Origin: Acidobacteriota bacterium
Lineage (GTDB): Bacteria; Acidobacteriota; Blastocatellia; Pyrinomonadales; Pyrinomonadaceae
Reading direction: 5' to 3'
Assembly: GCA_016713675.1 (NCBI GenBank)
Contig: JADJOS010000001.1
Coordinates: forward strand, 248,001 to 312,000
DNA length: 64,000 bases
The notes below the pieces were generated by a model. That model made no database searches and had not been told where the DNA came from. It worked only from the letters and a program-made list of their open reading frames with translations. Shown here piece by piece: positions 15,740-26,986 of this stretch (position 1 is its first letter; every line of letters begins with the position of its first letter). The position numbers and the translations under genes are program-made.

Positions 15740-18700
15740 TCATTCCAGTTCCGGCATTATCTCGATCCCTGAGACCTCGTCGCTGACGGCGATCAGTCTC
15801 GGCGTAAAGACATACCCTTTTGCCCGCACACTTATGGTGTAATTCTGGCCGGCCGCGATGTCCTCGAACCTGAAATGGCCGAACGTACTGGTGACCGCCG
15901 AACGGGCGTTGCCGTTAGCATCGGTGATCGTTACACGGGCATTACGCAGCGGAACTCCGATCGACCTCATGACAGTTCCCGAGACCGCGACTCCGGCAGC
16001 CGTTGGCCCTGCCAAAGATATTGTCGAAGGTGCAAACGTGGTCGTAAGCGAATTTGCCAGCCCATCGACAACCTCAGCAACGACCGGATCGTTGCCGAAC
16101 ATAAGCTGCGTGGACATCGGAGCTCCGTTTGCAATATCAAAGACCAACCGCAAGACCAACTTGCTTCCGGCAGCGATCGGCGAGTTCGGCGGCCGATCAA
16201 GGATGATGCCGAGTTTGCCGGTGCCGGCCTGAGCCGTATTGACCGTCAGCGTCGATCCGCCGGCATCGGCACCAAGCTCTACGACCGGATTACTCAAAAC
16301 CGCCGGATCAAAGTTGAGCCCAAAACCGAGCCCGGTCTCATCACCTTGAGCCTCAAGCCTTATTCCGATGATGATCTGATTCTGGAACCGGGCGATGCTC
16401 TCGCCTTTGATCTCACGCGGCAGCATCGCGGCCTTCTTTCCGGGAACAGTTCTCGGTGCGCGGCCCGATGGTTCATTGGGACCGTCAGCCGCCGCTGTAT
16501 CAGCGACTCCGGCCACGTACCGCCGGGCCTGCATGATATCAGCGACGGATAATGTTCCGTTGCCCCGACGTCACGTGGTGAAATATCCGCACGCTGAAAC
16601 TCGTTATACGTAAAATCAGTATCGAGTCCGGCAACAAACCGGCGAACCTGGTCGGTGTCACCACCATCGAGCGTACCGTCATTCCCATTCGGCCTCGGAG
16701 CAAGGTCAGCCTCCGTATCACCGCCCAAAATAGTCGTTTCCGCATCTGGCGTTAGCGGGGCTGTTTCAACATTACCAGCATTGTCGCTGCAAATTGACCG
16801 AAACGCATAGTGTATTCCCCAGCGTCCGCCCAGAATTCCGGAGCCAGACAATTCAGTTTCTGAAGATATGGGAAGGAAAGCTCCGCCATCCATCGACGCC
16901 AATATCTCGCATTTTTTGAACCCGGACCCATTAATATCGTCGGTCCCGCTCCAGCTAAATGCGATGTCGGGAGAAGCCAGAGTTTCAGGCATTGAGACCA
17001 TCGTACTAGCGGGAACTATACTGTCTAGAAGGTTAGCCGTCGAATTCGTCACGATCGGCTCGTTCACGTCGAAGACGATCGTGGCGGAGTTATTGATCGC
17101 AGTGCGATTTGGAAATGTCGCCTTCGGTTGGACGGTGAATGTGACGTAACCTTCGCCATCGTGATCCCCATTATTGGGTGGCAAGAGACCGGCCTCAGGA
17201 TCCAGCGGAGCTTCGCCCGTCGCGGGATCGATGGCAGACAGCGTCCATGCCACTCTTCCATTTACAATGTCGAGTCCGGCCGAGATATCTGCGGCTAGAT
17301 TGTTAAGATCGGCACCAAGCTGAACGCGGGCTTGATAGAATGCCTGATTGTTTGGGATCACAATGCGATTCTGTTTAAATCCGATCTCCTTGAGCCGCAC
17401 TGTCCTCGGATCCAGGGTCGGAGGAAGTTGATCCGTAATAATTATCTTCTGCGCGGGGCCGGTCGCGGAAGCGAGATTTTCAAAGTTTATTCGATATAAC
17501 ATCTCTTGGCCGATTGGCACAAATCCCTCCGTTCCATAGCCCTGCGGGCCCAGTTTTTCGTTTGGATCGATGCCAAAGAAGTAAGCGATCCATGTCCTGA
17601 TCTCATTATTGAGGCACTCTTTAAGAAGCTTCAAAATGTTGTACATATTCCATAGAAAATTTATGACTTTTATCGAGGGAAGTTCGCCGAGCACGCACTC
17701 ACCTATGTTCTTTGCAAGATTGAAGACGAGTTGAGCGAGGGATCCCCGACAGCGGCGTCGTTAATATCGCCGCCAGTTACGTCAGTCATTACTAATCCCG
17801 ATACATAACTTATGATCGCCGCATGAGCACTAATAGCTTCATCAGCACAGCCCACGCCCGGAACCAGGTCGAACAATAAAAAGGCCAACTGCCTAAAGAA
17901 CTCGATAGTACACTCCCCAGCGGTGAGACTCGGAGCTGCAGTTCGCACCGCGGCAAGAGTTTCAGGTGAAAGCTGCCCGCCCGATTTGCGCAAGTCTGAC
18001 AACGAAGGAAGTGCGGCCATCGCGAGGTCAAAACTGCCCGATGGAAGACCAGTCAGATCAATGCCGAAATTCGCACTCGTATTGCTCCGGAGCAGCGGGA
18101 CCATCAGCATAACGTACCTAACGCCGTCAAGGTCGAAGTGCGTGGCAACGTCATTACGATTGATATTGGAGGGGAGCATTTCGTCCGGAAGTTCGATCAT
18201 GTCCTCGGGATCGATCTGGTAGTTTATCGAACTCCGGAAGGATATGATCACCGGCACAAATAACGCATCGTTGAGACCGGTATTCTTAACCGAGAAAGTA
18301 GCCCGAATCCGTGACTGGCCAGGTCGGATCCCGCCTGGAGCAAGGATAGACTGAGTTAGTGTGTACCCGCCGCCATTGACGATCTCGAAGCGGTTCATCA
18401 CCCTCGTAACCAGGCCTCCCGGGTTTGTGATGACCACATCGTATTGACCGGGCGCTACTCCTGAAAGTTCAAATACGCCCACGGCAACGGTTGAACTGCT
18501 CTTGAGATGAATCGGAACGAGGGGGGCCTGTCCCGTCTTTTCCAGTGCTAATGTAAGCCCGCTCTGGAACTTAGCCCCCTTTATGACAAGAGTTGCGACA
18601 CCCTTATTTCCTGCCCTCGCCGGACTAACGGAATGAATCGAAAACGGCAGCACATTGGCGCTGATCGTTATGTTTTGGGGCGGTACCGGGACGGTTCCGA

Positions 18701-21700
18701 TCTGTCCGTTCACGATCTTTTCGGGCTGTTTGTCAAACAGAACATCCTGCGGCTGGATGTAGTCATGGCTGACCATTGTGTAATAGCGGCCCGTGTCAGT
18801 ATTTGGTATGAAATTCTCCTGATCGTCCGTCCTTTCGCCGCTACCCTGAAAATCGAAATCGGCACGGCTGGCGGCTGAGTAGAAGTTGGTGAACAGTTCG
18901 TTCGAATTTCCCTCTTCGCCGGTCAGCGAGACGAGTACGGTCTCATTTGCCGGCGGATCGAATTTGAATGACTTTGTTCCGCCATTGAACAACTGCGTCA
19001 TGAACGGCGTGTTCATCGTGAGGGTCTGAACAGTGATCGGCATCTGCGAAACGGAAACTGAGACGTTGTTTGCCTCATTGGTCTCGCGCACGCGGTTCTG
19101 CGAATCGAGCCTGACGATCACGTAGTAATTGCCTTCCTCGATCATCGGGATCGAAACGCCCCAAGTTATCTCCTCAGTTTGCGAAACGTTTAGCGGCGGT
19201 CCGACCCTTTCCTTCTGACCTAACAGATAGTCGCTCGCATCCCAGAATTGATCGCGGGAGAGATAAACGCTGTCGCGCCACGGACCGATCGCCGGGAATT
19301 GGCCCGAGTTCTGTACTGTCCAATTAAACACGGCACTGCCGCCCGGCGTTCCGCCTGCCGGAACAGCAATGTTGGTCACATTCAGATCGGCGGGTGGCGG
19401 CAATTGAAGGTCAACATCGAAGCCCGGACTAAGGTTGTTGAGGTCGCTGCTCTCGGACACATTGTTGTGATAGTCCGTCACGACGAAGATCCGATATAGA
19501 CCGGTCAGGCCCGAAGGTATCCCGACGGATTTTGTAAATTGATAGCTTGCTCCGCCGGCCAACACCTCGTTATGTTGCTCGTATCCGATCCTTCTATCAG
19601 TCGAATCGATAACTGAATCTCGTGAAAGGATGATGTAATCGGTCCAGTGATTAGTGAGAGTCGGCGTCGCGCCCGTGTTTGTCACGGTGAAGGTCACCGA
19701 GGCACTCATTCCTGAATACGTGGGCGAAGAGACCGAGTTGACCACAGCCTGAAGATCAACATTCGGCGACGTCACCGTGATCGGGATCGAAGCCAGCCGA
19801 TTGTTGGTCTCATAGATACTATTGCCGGGACCTTCGTAAATGTCACTCTCATTGTCGGCTAAAACCAGAATATAGTACTGGCCGGCCGGCACATTGCCGG
19901 TATTGACGTTGACCGTTTCGGTATAGGCCTCGCCTGGCATCAGGTTACCCTGCTTGTTGACGTAGCCGATGCGGCGGTCGCTGTTGCTTAAAGTAGGATT
20001 GCTAGACAGATAGATTCCGTCTCGCCATCCTCCGGCCGATGTTAATTGGCCGCCTGCATTGCGTCCAGTGTATTGGATGGAGAAATTGGTGCCGACTGCT
20101 ACCGGCCCGCCCGGGACCGAAACGCTGTCGACAACCAGATCCGGCAGATTGTTACTGACGCTAAATGAAGCCGAGTCGGCCGAATTATTGTCCTCACCCG
20201 TGCCGCATTCCGTGACGTTCCGCGAATAATCCGTCTGAACGGTTATGACATACTGCCCCTGCATAAATGTCGGGAGATTGACATTCGTGCTGCGGGCCAC
20301 TGACTGTCCTGATGCCAGGGCACCTTGTTGGGTTACTCGCCCGACCTCGGCCGAGCCTAACCCAGCGAGAGACTTGAGCACAATTCGGTCGACCCATTGA
20401 TATGGCCCGGGACCGGTGCCCAAATTGGACCCGGTCCATGAGACTGTGACAGCCTGTCCAGGCATTGTTATAGGCGAGAATTGAACATTAGTCGCCGTCA
20501 AATCGGCAGGCAATGTTGTAATTGCCAGTGCTTTTGCCGGACTGTTGTTATTTGCCTCAGCATCATATCCGGGGTCAAATTCGGCGACCGCATTGCCGGT
20601 ATCTGTTCTTGCTAGCAAATAGTAATTACCGGTCGTGACGCATTCGGGCAACTGCACGCGCATCTCGATGAGTCGGCTTCCACCAGGGCCAAGGCTGGAT
20701 GTTGCCTTTGTCCCGAGTATTGTGTCATCGCCAAATGTCTGATCCGTCGAAAGATAGATCGCATCGGTCCAACTGCCAGCCGTCGCAAATGCTCCTTGGT
20801 TCGTTACGGTGAAACTCACATCGATCAATTGGCCGCCCGAGGCGTTAGCTGGTGCCGTAGGCTGGGCGTTTACCACCAGATCTGCGGGCGTTGCGAGAAT
20901 GTTTATTGGAGAACCAGTCGGCGCGATCTCATCGTAGGCAAAGTTATTATTCTCCGCATTGAATTCATAGACTACGTTGCTGTAATCGGTCAAAACAAAA
21001 ACGTAGTACTGTCCCTCGACATCATGCGGCAAAAGGACGTAATTGCCGCCCGTTGTAGTCGCAACGAAGGTATTCAAAGAATAACTAGCTCCGGCGGCTA
21101 ATGGCGTCGAGCGCGAAGACCGTGTGTGGATCAAACGGTCCTGCGAGGTATTGAGCACTGTATCACGCGACAGATAGACACGATCGGACCAACTCCAGGG
21201 CCTATTGAGCACCTCGTTGTCTCCTGCGGCGGCAGCGTTGCCAATATTATTAACCTGCCAACTAACATTTATCGGCCCGCCGGCAAATGCCTGTTCCGGT
21301 GCTTGAACGTTCGAAACCGTAAGATCCGGCAGCGGCGGAACGTTGATCGTGATCGGCCGCGTGAGTTTATTGTTGGTTGTACTTTCCTCGTTCAGAACTC
21401 CCTGTATGTCTGTGTAAACAACGATTTGATAAGAGCCATTGTAACCACGCGGAACCTTGACCGTCGCCGATGCGATGTAGCTCTCGCCGGGCGCAAGGGC
21501 GCTAATGCTATTCACATCGATCAATGTCCCGCCCGGAGAGCCGGTAGTGTTCATACTCACACGGTCTTTCCAGTTAGATGCGTTCGTTGGTCCGAGGCCG
21601 CTGTTCGTTACAGTCCATTGCACCTGAATTGTCTGGTCAAAGAAGGCAGCGTTTGGAGCCTGTATATTCGTGATCGTGAGATCAGGCCGGAGCAGGCGGC

Positions 21701-24341
21701 GAACGAAAACCGCCTGAAAGCGCGTATTGTTTCCCTCATTTTCACCTTCGTTGATGTTTGTGGACGAATCGGTTTGGACATAGACGAAGTAGTTGCCGGT
21801 CGTGGCGATCGCACTCGTTGGGATCGTTACGTTTTGGATACGGTTTACCGAAGCCCCGACCGCTAGGCCGCCCGGAAGCGAAAATGTCCCAAGCAGCACA
21901 TCGCCGCCACCGACCTGATTGTCTGGCGAAAAATAAACGCGTTCGGAGAATGTTCCGGCGGCTTTGTTGCCTGCGTTCGTGGTCGTCCATTCCATTGCGA
22001 ACGCCGCATCGGTGTCGACTTCGGCCGGAGCGACGGTTGACGCGACCTGTAGATCAGCGACTCGATATTCAAAAGCCGTGTTCGCGGTCGTCGTGTTGTT
22101 GTTTTCGCCGGTTCCGGCCGGCAGCCCTTCGTAAACGTTATTTCCATAGTCGGCCCGGACATAAAAATATGCCGTACCGTCTGGGCGCGCAGGGACGGTG
22201 GATATGTTGAAATTGACGTTGTGATTCTGAGTTGCATTGGGCGCAAGAGCGGTGTTTGACACCGTATCGAGCAAAATGTCGTTTGCATCACCAAGTGTCG
22301 CATCTGGTGAGTAATACAAGCGGGAACCAAACGTTCCGCTCGTCGCTGTGCCGGCATTTCGCGTGGTCCACGATACGGGATATGTTACACCTGGTTGGAT
22401 GAGAGACGGTAAAACCAGATTCTCGGCGACTATATCAGGCAGGTTGATCTGGATCGTGGTCATCACCGTGTTATTTGTGGTGCGGCCGCCCTCGAGGATC
22501 CCTTCGTTCGGATTTGTTCGCAAAAACAGATAATACTGGCCCGACGTCGGCGCGGCAGATGATGGTATGGTCCGCGTGATGTTAGATATGGATCTGGTAG
22601 CGCCAACGGCGAGGGCACCGGAATTGTTAAATATCGGCAATGCCACGTCGGTCGAGTCGAGCTGGTCGTCGATCGAAAAATAAAGCTGATCCAGCCATCC
22701 GGCCCCTGTCGTTGTCTGGCCGATATTTTCTATCGACCAGCCGAGCTGAAACCCCACACCGGGAGCGACGCTCGCCGGAGCGGAGAGCGAGATAGCTCGC
22801 AGATCCGGCCTTGCCGGAGTTACCGAAACAGTTGCTTGTGCCTGTCCGAAATTCGGAGTTGGACTGTTCGCATATACATCCAATATCCGGTAGTCGGTCC
22901 TGAATGGCGCCTCGATCTGAAAGGTCCCCTGTGTTTGGCCTTCGGGGATAAAAACACTATTCGCAGGAAGATTCAGGATAGGCGTCTGGCCTGGACCCGT
23001 CGGGTTAAATACTTGAAGGGTTATTGTCACGCCACCCGCCGGAGCGGGCGTTGACCGCGTAACTGTACCCGTGGTTGACGTTCCGGCCAAGAGAGGATGC
23101 GGCGAATTTATACGCAACGTAAGTGCCGGCACTGTCGCCGATGGTATTCCCCAGTCCATACCGTTCAAGCCGTAGGGAACGGTTTGAGAAAGTATCAATT
23201 CCTCGAAGTCGGTATCAAGGTCGATCGTTCTTATTTCCAGGCCCGGAATCGGATTCTCGGCATTCTGGTTGCCGGCCAGATACGCGATCTTGTTCTCGCC
23301 CGGATTGGGGGACCAAACGGGCGAACCCATAAAATTGGTCGGCGTAAAATCCTCTTCCGCTCCGGTTGGCAAGCCGTTTGACAATTCTATGATCCGCAAG
23401 ATGTGTACCCCAAATCCCTGAATATATATGGCGATCTTGGACCCATCGCGCGAATAACGGGCGGTCGTCGGACCGGACGAGGACTCTTGGCCGTCGTATA
23501 TGCGGAGGCAGTTCGACCCGTCGGCATTGATGCGATAAACATCGTGCGTTCCATCGTTGCTGTCGGGATAGCCGAAGATAATGTAGTTGTTGTCAGGCGA
23601 AAAATTAGGTGTGTCGAAGTCGAAAATGCCCGGGCTCAGTGCTGTGGGTCCTAGTGATCCGCGTTTTGATATTCGACCGCGCTCTTCCGCAAAACACCCG
23701 TCCGTATCCAGGCGTACGTGATTCTGGCCGTAAGGATCCATCGTGTAGATTCCACGTCCCTGCCCGGAATAATCCGCTACGAATACGATCCGTTGATCCA
23801 CGGGATTGTTGTGAAATGAAAATGACGGCTGAGTCTGTCCGCCTACAAAAGCCCCACCCACGCGCTCCTGCCCGCTGCCGTCTGCATTCATTGTGTATAT
23901 CCTGCGATACTGAACGTCATTGGTCGGGGCGGAGGTTCCCGAGCCGTCACGCAGACTTACAAATGCGATCCGTGTGCCGTCAGGTGACCATGCCGGCTCA
24001 AGATCATTGATAGCGGTCAGCTCCTGTGAGCTGCCGCTGGTATCGAACGACAGGATCTTGTCCCGGCGCTGGGGAAACGATGTTGGGAGATTCCCCAGGC
24101 CGTAGATGAATTTGTCGTTCGCCCCAAGTGGCCGCGAACGCTCGTCCGCTTTCTTTGTCTCTACTTTCTTATCGCCGCTCTCCGGTTTGCTTTCCTGGCC
24201 GGCGGCGGAGACGGAGAATAGGTCCGTCAGGGCTGACGGAACGATGCGTTCGCCAAACGCAAGTGTTGCAATTCCCAAAATAATTATGGCAAATGCCCCG
24301 ACAAAAACTCCGCGAAACGACAGAACCGGTTTGATCGACAT
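15740..24341 (-). CDS. Giant secreted protein: WD40-like propeller, ten CARDB repeats, dockerin and cohesin-like domains; two frame breaks
   Basis: Three consecutive minus-strand frames (24341-17703, 17694-16360 and 16534-15740) read as one protein of about 2,870 residues once two missing bases are allowed for. N to C: signal/TM segment (GVFVGAFAIIILGIATLAF), TolB/PD40-like propeller with repeated SPDGTRIAF-type motifs, ten tandem CARDB-like Ig repeats of about 120 residues each (a PDL start and a central W), an IPT/TIG-like domain, a wall/adhesin-type region, dockerin-like DLAPRPNGNDG and ADISPRDV motifs, a cohesin-like domain (LGFGLNFDPAVLSNP) and a C-terminal carboxypeptidase-regulatory-like domain. 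Both breaks are at four-G runs on the coding strand (17744-17747 and 16563-16566). A fifth G in each restores the frame. The start at 24341 follows GGGAG. The likely role is surface adhesion. Confidence 0.82.
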
Positions 24342-24412
24342 TATTTTTACTCCCGAGTTAAATGAAAAGATGGTCTTTGAATGGAAATGCGAAAAATTGA
24401 CGCAAAACATGA

Positions 24413-24452
24413 CAAAAAAAGCCCATTTCTTTCGAAATGAGCTTTTTTATTA
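24413..24452. terminator. Bidirectional terminator behind the subtilase gene
   Basis: GC(C/T)CATTTC pairs with GAAATG(A/G)GC around a TTTC loop, with a run of A on the left and of T on the right. It therefore works in both directions. On the minus strand it lies 26 bases after the subtilase stop and before the giant protein gene. Confidence 0.82.
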
Positions 24453-24477
24453 ATGAAGCGATTATTCTTAGGACTGA

Positions 24478-25896
24478 TTATCTGGTCGCATTTGCCGCAC
24501 AGACACGGCCGCCGTTTTCGACTTTTCCAGAGAGCGAGTCGATCTTGTCAGCCGAACTGAGGAGCTTTGCACGCAGCTTTTCCATCGTGATCTTCGGCTC
24601 GTTTGCGATGATCAGAGCCGCGACGCCTGAGACGTACGGCGTCGCCATCGAGGTTCCCGAAGCTTCGCGATAGCCGTTGTTTAACCAAGTCGAAAGGATG
24701 TCCTTGCCGGGAGCCGCGATGTGGACGGTCTTGGTGCCGAAGTTTGAGAAAGACGCGAGTTTGTCGTTACGGTCGAGTGCGGCAACGCTGATGACGTTCG
24801 GCAGATCGTAATTCGAAGGATAATGCGGCCGTTTGTCGTTGTTCGAACCGTCATTTCCCGCAGCGGCGACAAACAGTATCCCGGCGTCGCCCGCGGCACG
24901 GATCGTGTCTTCGAGCGCTTTGGATCTGGATGTCGAACCCCAGCTCGCACTGATGATCCGAAGGTTCACGCCATTCTTCTTGCGGTCGATCGCATAATTT
25001 ATCGCCGCGATCGCGTCTTCGGTCGTACCCGAACCACCGCGTCCGAGGAACTTGAGCGGCATTATCTTGACGTGCCAATTGACGCCCACGACGCCTTCGC
25101 CGTTATCGCCCTCAGCTCCGATGATCCCGGCACAGTGCGTGCCGTGGCCGTTGTCGTCCATTGGATCGGCAATTTTATCGGTACCGTTGAAACCGTTGAG
25201 ATCGTTGAATGTGCCGAGTTCGTCGTCCGTGTAGGCGGCTAGATTCTTCGGCCTGACCCACATGTTGCCGACGAGATCGACATGTGTGTAATCTACACCG
25301 CTGTCGAGCACAGCGACGACCACTTCCTCACTTCCCTGCGACTTTGCCCACGCGGCAATTGCATCAATATCGGCTCTTGCGGTGCCGCCGTCCTGACCTG
25401 TGTTGCTCAATGCCCATTGGTCGGTGAATAACGGATCGTTCGGTTTTGCCGTAGACGGCTGCCTATATTTCAGGTCTTTGGGCGATTCTTTCTGGATCGG
25501 ATCGTCGAGTTTTATCTGAAAATTCGGCTCGGCATACGCAACCTCAGCCATCGCACTGTAGTGAGCCGCAACTGCAGATGCGTCGGCGTTGTCGAGATCA
25601 TCGATCGCGGCGAGGCCGCTGACGGATTCGATCTCGTCGGTCATCGAATCGTTATTCGCCACGGCGATCGCTCTGATCTGCTCGACATTGACGCCAGGTT
25701 TGAATCGAACAAGGATCTCAGGTGCGCTCGTTCCGGTTACCGTTTTGACGGTTTCACGTTGTTTCTCCGCACGTGTGAAATCAGCGTTATTCGATTTCAA
25801 CTCGACGCGCCAACGGTCGATCTGCCCGACTACGGCCGCGAGTGACAGCAAAACAACTCCTAACCCTATGTGTATCCAGATATTATTGCGATTCAT
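24478..25896 (-). CDS. S8 subtilisin-like serine peptidase, membrane-anchored or secreted
   Basis: A 472-residue protease with all three catalytic residues: Asp198 (AVLDSGVDYTH), His251 (NGHGTHCAG) and Ser416 (SGTSMATPYVSG), plus the oxyanion Asn347 (AAAGNDG). A hydrophobic N-terminal segment (residues 9-25) is a signal or anchor. Residues 57-130 form an I9-like inhibitory propeptide (EILVRFKPGV, ending YAEPNFQIKL). The mature domain is a fervidolysin/thermitase-type subtilase of normal length, with no extra C-terminal domain. A small gene ends 17 bases upstream in the same direction, and a terminator separates it from the giant surface protein downstream. A joint role in processing surface proteins is possible but only inferred. 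Confidence 0.95.
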   Translation of the reverse strand: MNRNNIWIHIGLGVVLLSLAAVVGQIDRWRVELKSNNADFTRAEKQRETVKTVTGTSAPEILVRFKPGVNVEQIRAIAVANNDSMTDEIESVSGLAAIDDLDNADASAVAAHYSAMAEVAYAEPNFQIKLDDPIQKESPKDLKYRQPSTAKPNDPLFTDQWALSNTGQDGGTARADIDAIAAWAKSQGSEEVVVAVLDSGVDYTHVDLVGNMWVRPKNLAAYTDDELGTFNDLNGFNGTDKIADPMDDNGHGTHCAGIIGAEGDNGEGVVGVNWHVKIMPLKFLGRGGSGTTEDAIAAINYAIDRKKNGVNLRIISASWGSTSRSKALEDTIRAAGDAGILFVAAAGNDGSNNDKRPHYPSNYDLPNVISVAALDRNDKLASFSNFGTKTVHIAAPGKDILSTWLNNGYREASGTSMATPYVSGVAALIIANEPKITMEKLRAKLLSSADKIDSLSGKVENGGRVCAANATR

Positions 25897-25912
25897 GGTA
25901 CTGCTCCAAAAC

Positions 25913-26194
25913 CTATGATTCTATGACGTAATTCTTGCCCTGAAAGTTGTGCAGCCGCAGCTGATATTTATCGGCGCGATATTCATATTTTTTGCCGCCG
26001 GCACCGAGCTTTATCTGCCATCCGCCCGATATCATCTGCACCGACATCTCGCCGTCCGTTGGTGCTCCGAGCGACATATCAGGAAAATCCTTGTCCGCAA
26101 CGCCCTTTTCTGCGACATCGCTCTCGTCAATTTTTAAACGTTTCGCAAGGTCAGCAATTGCAAGTTTTGTCGAACTTTCTTTGGTAAAACTCAT
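25913..26194 (-). CDS. Small conserved protein of unknown function upstream of the subtilase
   Basis: A 93-residue protein. The ATG at 26194 (MSFTKESSTK) is chosen over an upstream in-frame codon at 26242, because family similarity begins at the segment LAIADLAKRLKIDESDV. The pattern of an N-terminal helix, then FPDMSLGAP, then a strand pair ending W-x-I-x-L-x-A-G-G-K-K-Y-E-Y-R-A, matches a widespread small domain in which a W/FPD-x-SLG motif precedes a GGxxYEYHxD end. I recall it only as an uncharacterised domain in secreted proteins and lipoproteins. No signal peptide is present here. It is 17 bases from the subtilase start, so it is co-transcribed and could act as a partner or inhibitor; this is not shown by the sequence. 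Confidence 0.6.
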   Translation of the reverse strand: MSFTKESSTKLAIADLAKRLKIDESDVAEKGVADKDFPDMSLGAPTDGEMSVQMISGGWQIKLGAGGKKYEYRADKYQLRLHNFQGKNYVIES

Positions 26195-26278
26195 ACAAAT
26201 TCCGATGTTCTCAATCTTGCTCTTTCTACGAATTGAAGTCAATAAAAGTTCGATCGGCCGTAAGCATCAAAAAAGAAA

Positions 26279-26363
26279 TTTAACAGGATAAACAGGATGT
26301 AAAGGATAATCAATGCTCTATTCAGACATCTGTCCTGAATATCCTGTCCATCCTGTGTGAATT
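26279..26363. repeat. Palindromic word repeat, CAGGAT family (element 4)
   Basis: The left arm has CAGGAT words at 9-base spacing (26283-26306), and the right arm has ATCCTG words (26332-26356). It lies between the small subtilase-linked gene and the DUF2085 gene. It uses the same word as elements 2, 7 and 9. Confidence 0.78.
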
Positions 26364-26366
26364 CCT

Positions 26367-26891
26367 TCAGGCTCTTCGATACGTCAAATTTCTCGTGATC
26401 TCGACAATTGCCGGCACAATATACGTCGCGCACGCCACGCCCAATATCAGGCCGGTCACGAACCGCGAAAAGTGGTTATTCTCCCAGATCCCAAAAACGG
26501 TAAGCGACCAATCAATACCGATCGGTATCATCGACAGGAACAGCCAAAACCTCGGCAGCGGCTCGATATCAGCGATATTCCGCCATAACGGATAGATCAC
26601 AAATCCCGCGAAAAGCCCAAAATAAACTCCAAAACACCGTGAACAAACCCCAAACGGTTCGCCCGCGACGTGAAATGTCCGCTCCGGCAGTTGGTGGCAA
26701 ATATAGCTGAAAAAATGATAAAGCGGAGTGGAAAAGTCGGCTAGCCCGTTGGCCTTCGCAACCGGAGCCGCAACGATCAGTAATACAAATGCCAACACGA
26801 CCGCCAACCCAACGGCCCAGGCCCTGACCGCTTGTTTTCGCATTTTCGCAGCAATATCTTGTGGAATATAGTTTTCTGCGGATTCAGCCAT
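26367..26891 (-). CDS. DUF2085 family membrane protein
   Basis: A 174-residue protein with three or four hydrophobic segments. The block YHFFSYICHQLPERTFH followed by CSRCFGVYFGLFAGF is the hallmark of the DUF2085 family: a CHQ motif and a CxxC pair that may bind metal or form a disulfide near the membrane surface. Members occur across diderm and monoderm bacteria and have no assigned function. The ATG at 26891 (MAESAENY) is preferred; another ATG two codons upstream is possible. The gene stands between two palindromic repeats and is in the same direction as ppsA upstream. Confidence 0.85.
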   Translation of the reverse strand: MAESAENYIPQDIAAKMRKQAVRAWAVGLAVVLAFVLLIVAAPVAKANGLADFSTPLYHFFSYICHQLPERTFHVAGEPFGVCSRCFGVYFGLFAGFVIYPLWRNIADIEPLPRFWLFLSMIPIGIDWSLTVFGIWENNHFSRFVTGLILGVACATYIVPAIVEITRNLTYRRA

Positions 26892-26910
26892 CTTCACAAG
26901 GCCTCCGAAA

Positions 26911-26986
26911 CAACTGACAACTAATAGCTGACAACTGATGATTTTAACCTAACAGTTATCAGTTGCTAGTTATCAGTTTTCAGTTA
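26911..26986. repeat. Palindromic word repeat, ACTGA family (element 5)
   Basis: The left arm carries CAACTGACAACT and GCTGACAACTGA. The right arm carries the complement AGTTATCAGTTGC and TTATCAGTTTTCAGTTA. It fills the spacer between the DUF2085 start and the ppsA stop. Confidence 0.72.

Noticed and set aside
16360..17703. Reading the frames at 17703-24341, 16360-17694 and 15740-16534 as three separate genes.
   Set aside because: Domain continuity and exact one-base homopolymer deficits at both junctions make a single gene far more likely; no start signal precedes the downstream frames.
21126..21866. A 246-codon plus-strand frame opposite the giant surface protein gene.
   Set aside because: It is antisense to the repeated CARDB region and lacks a convincing start signal or motif.
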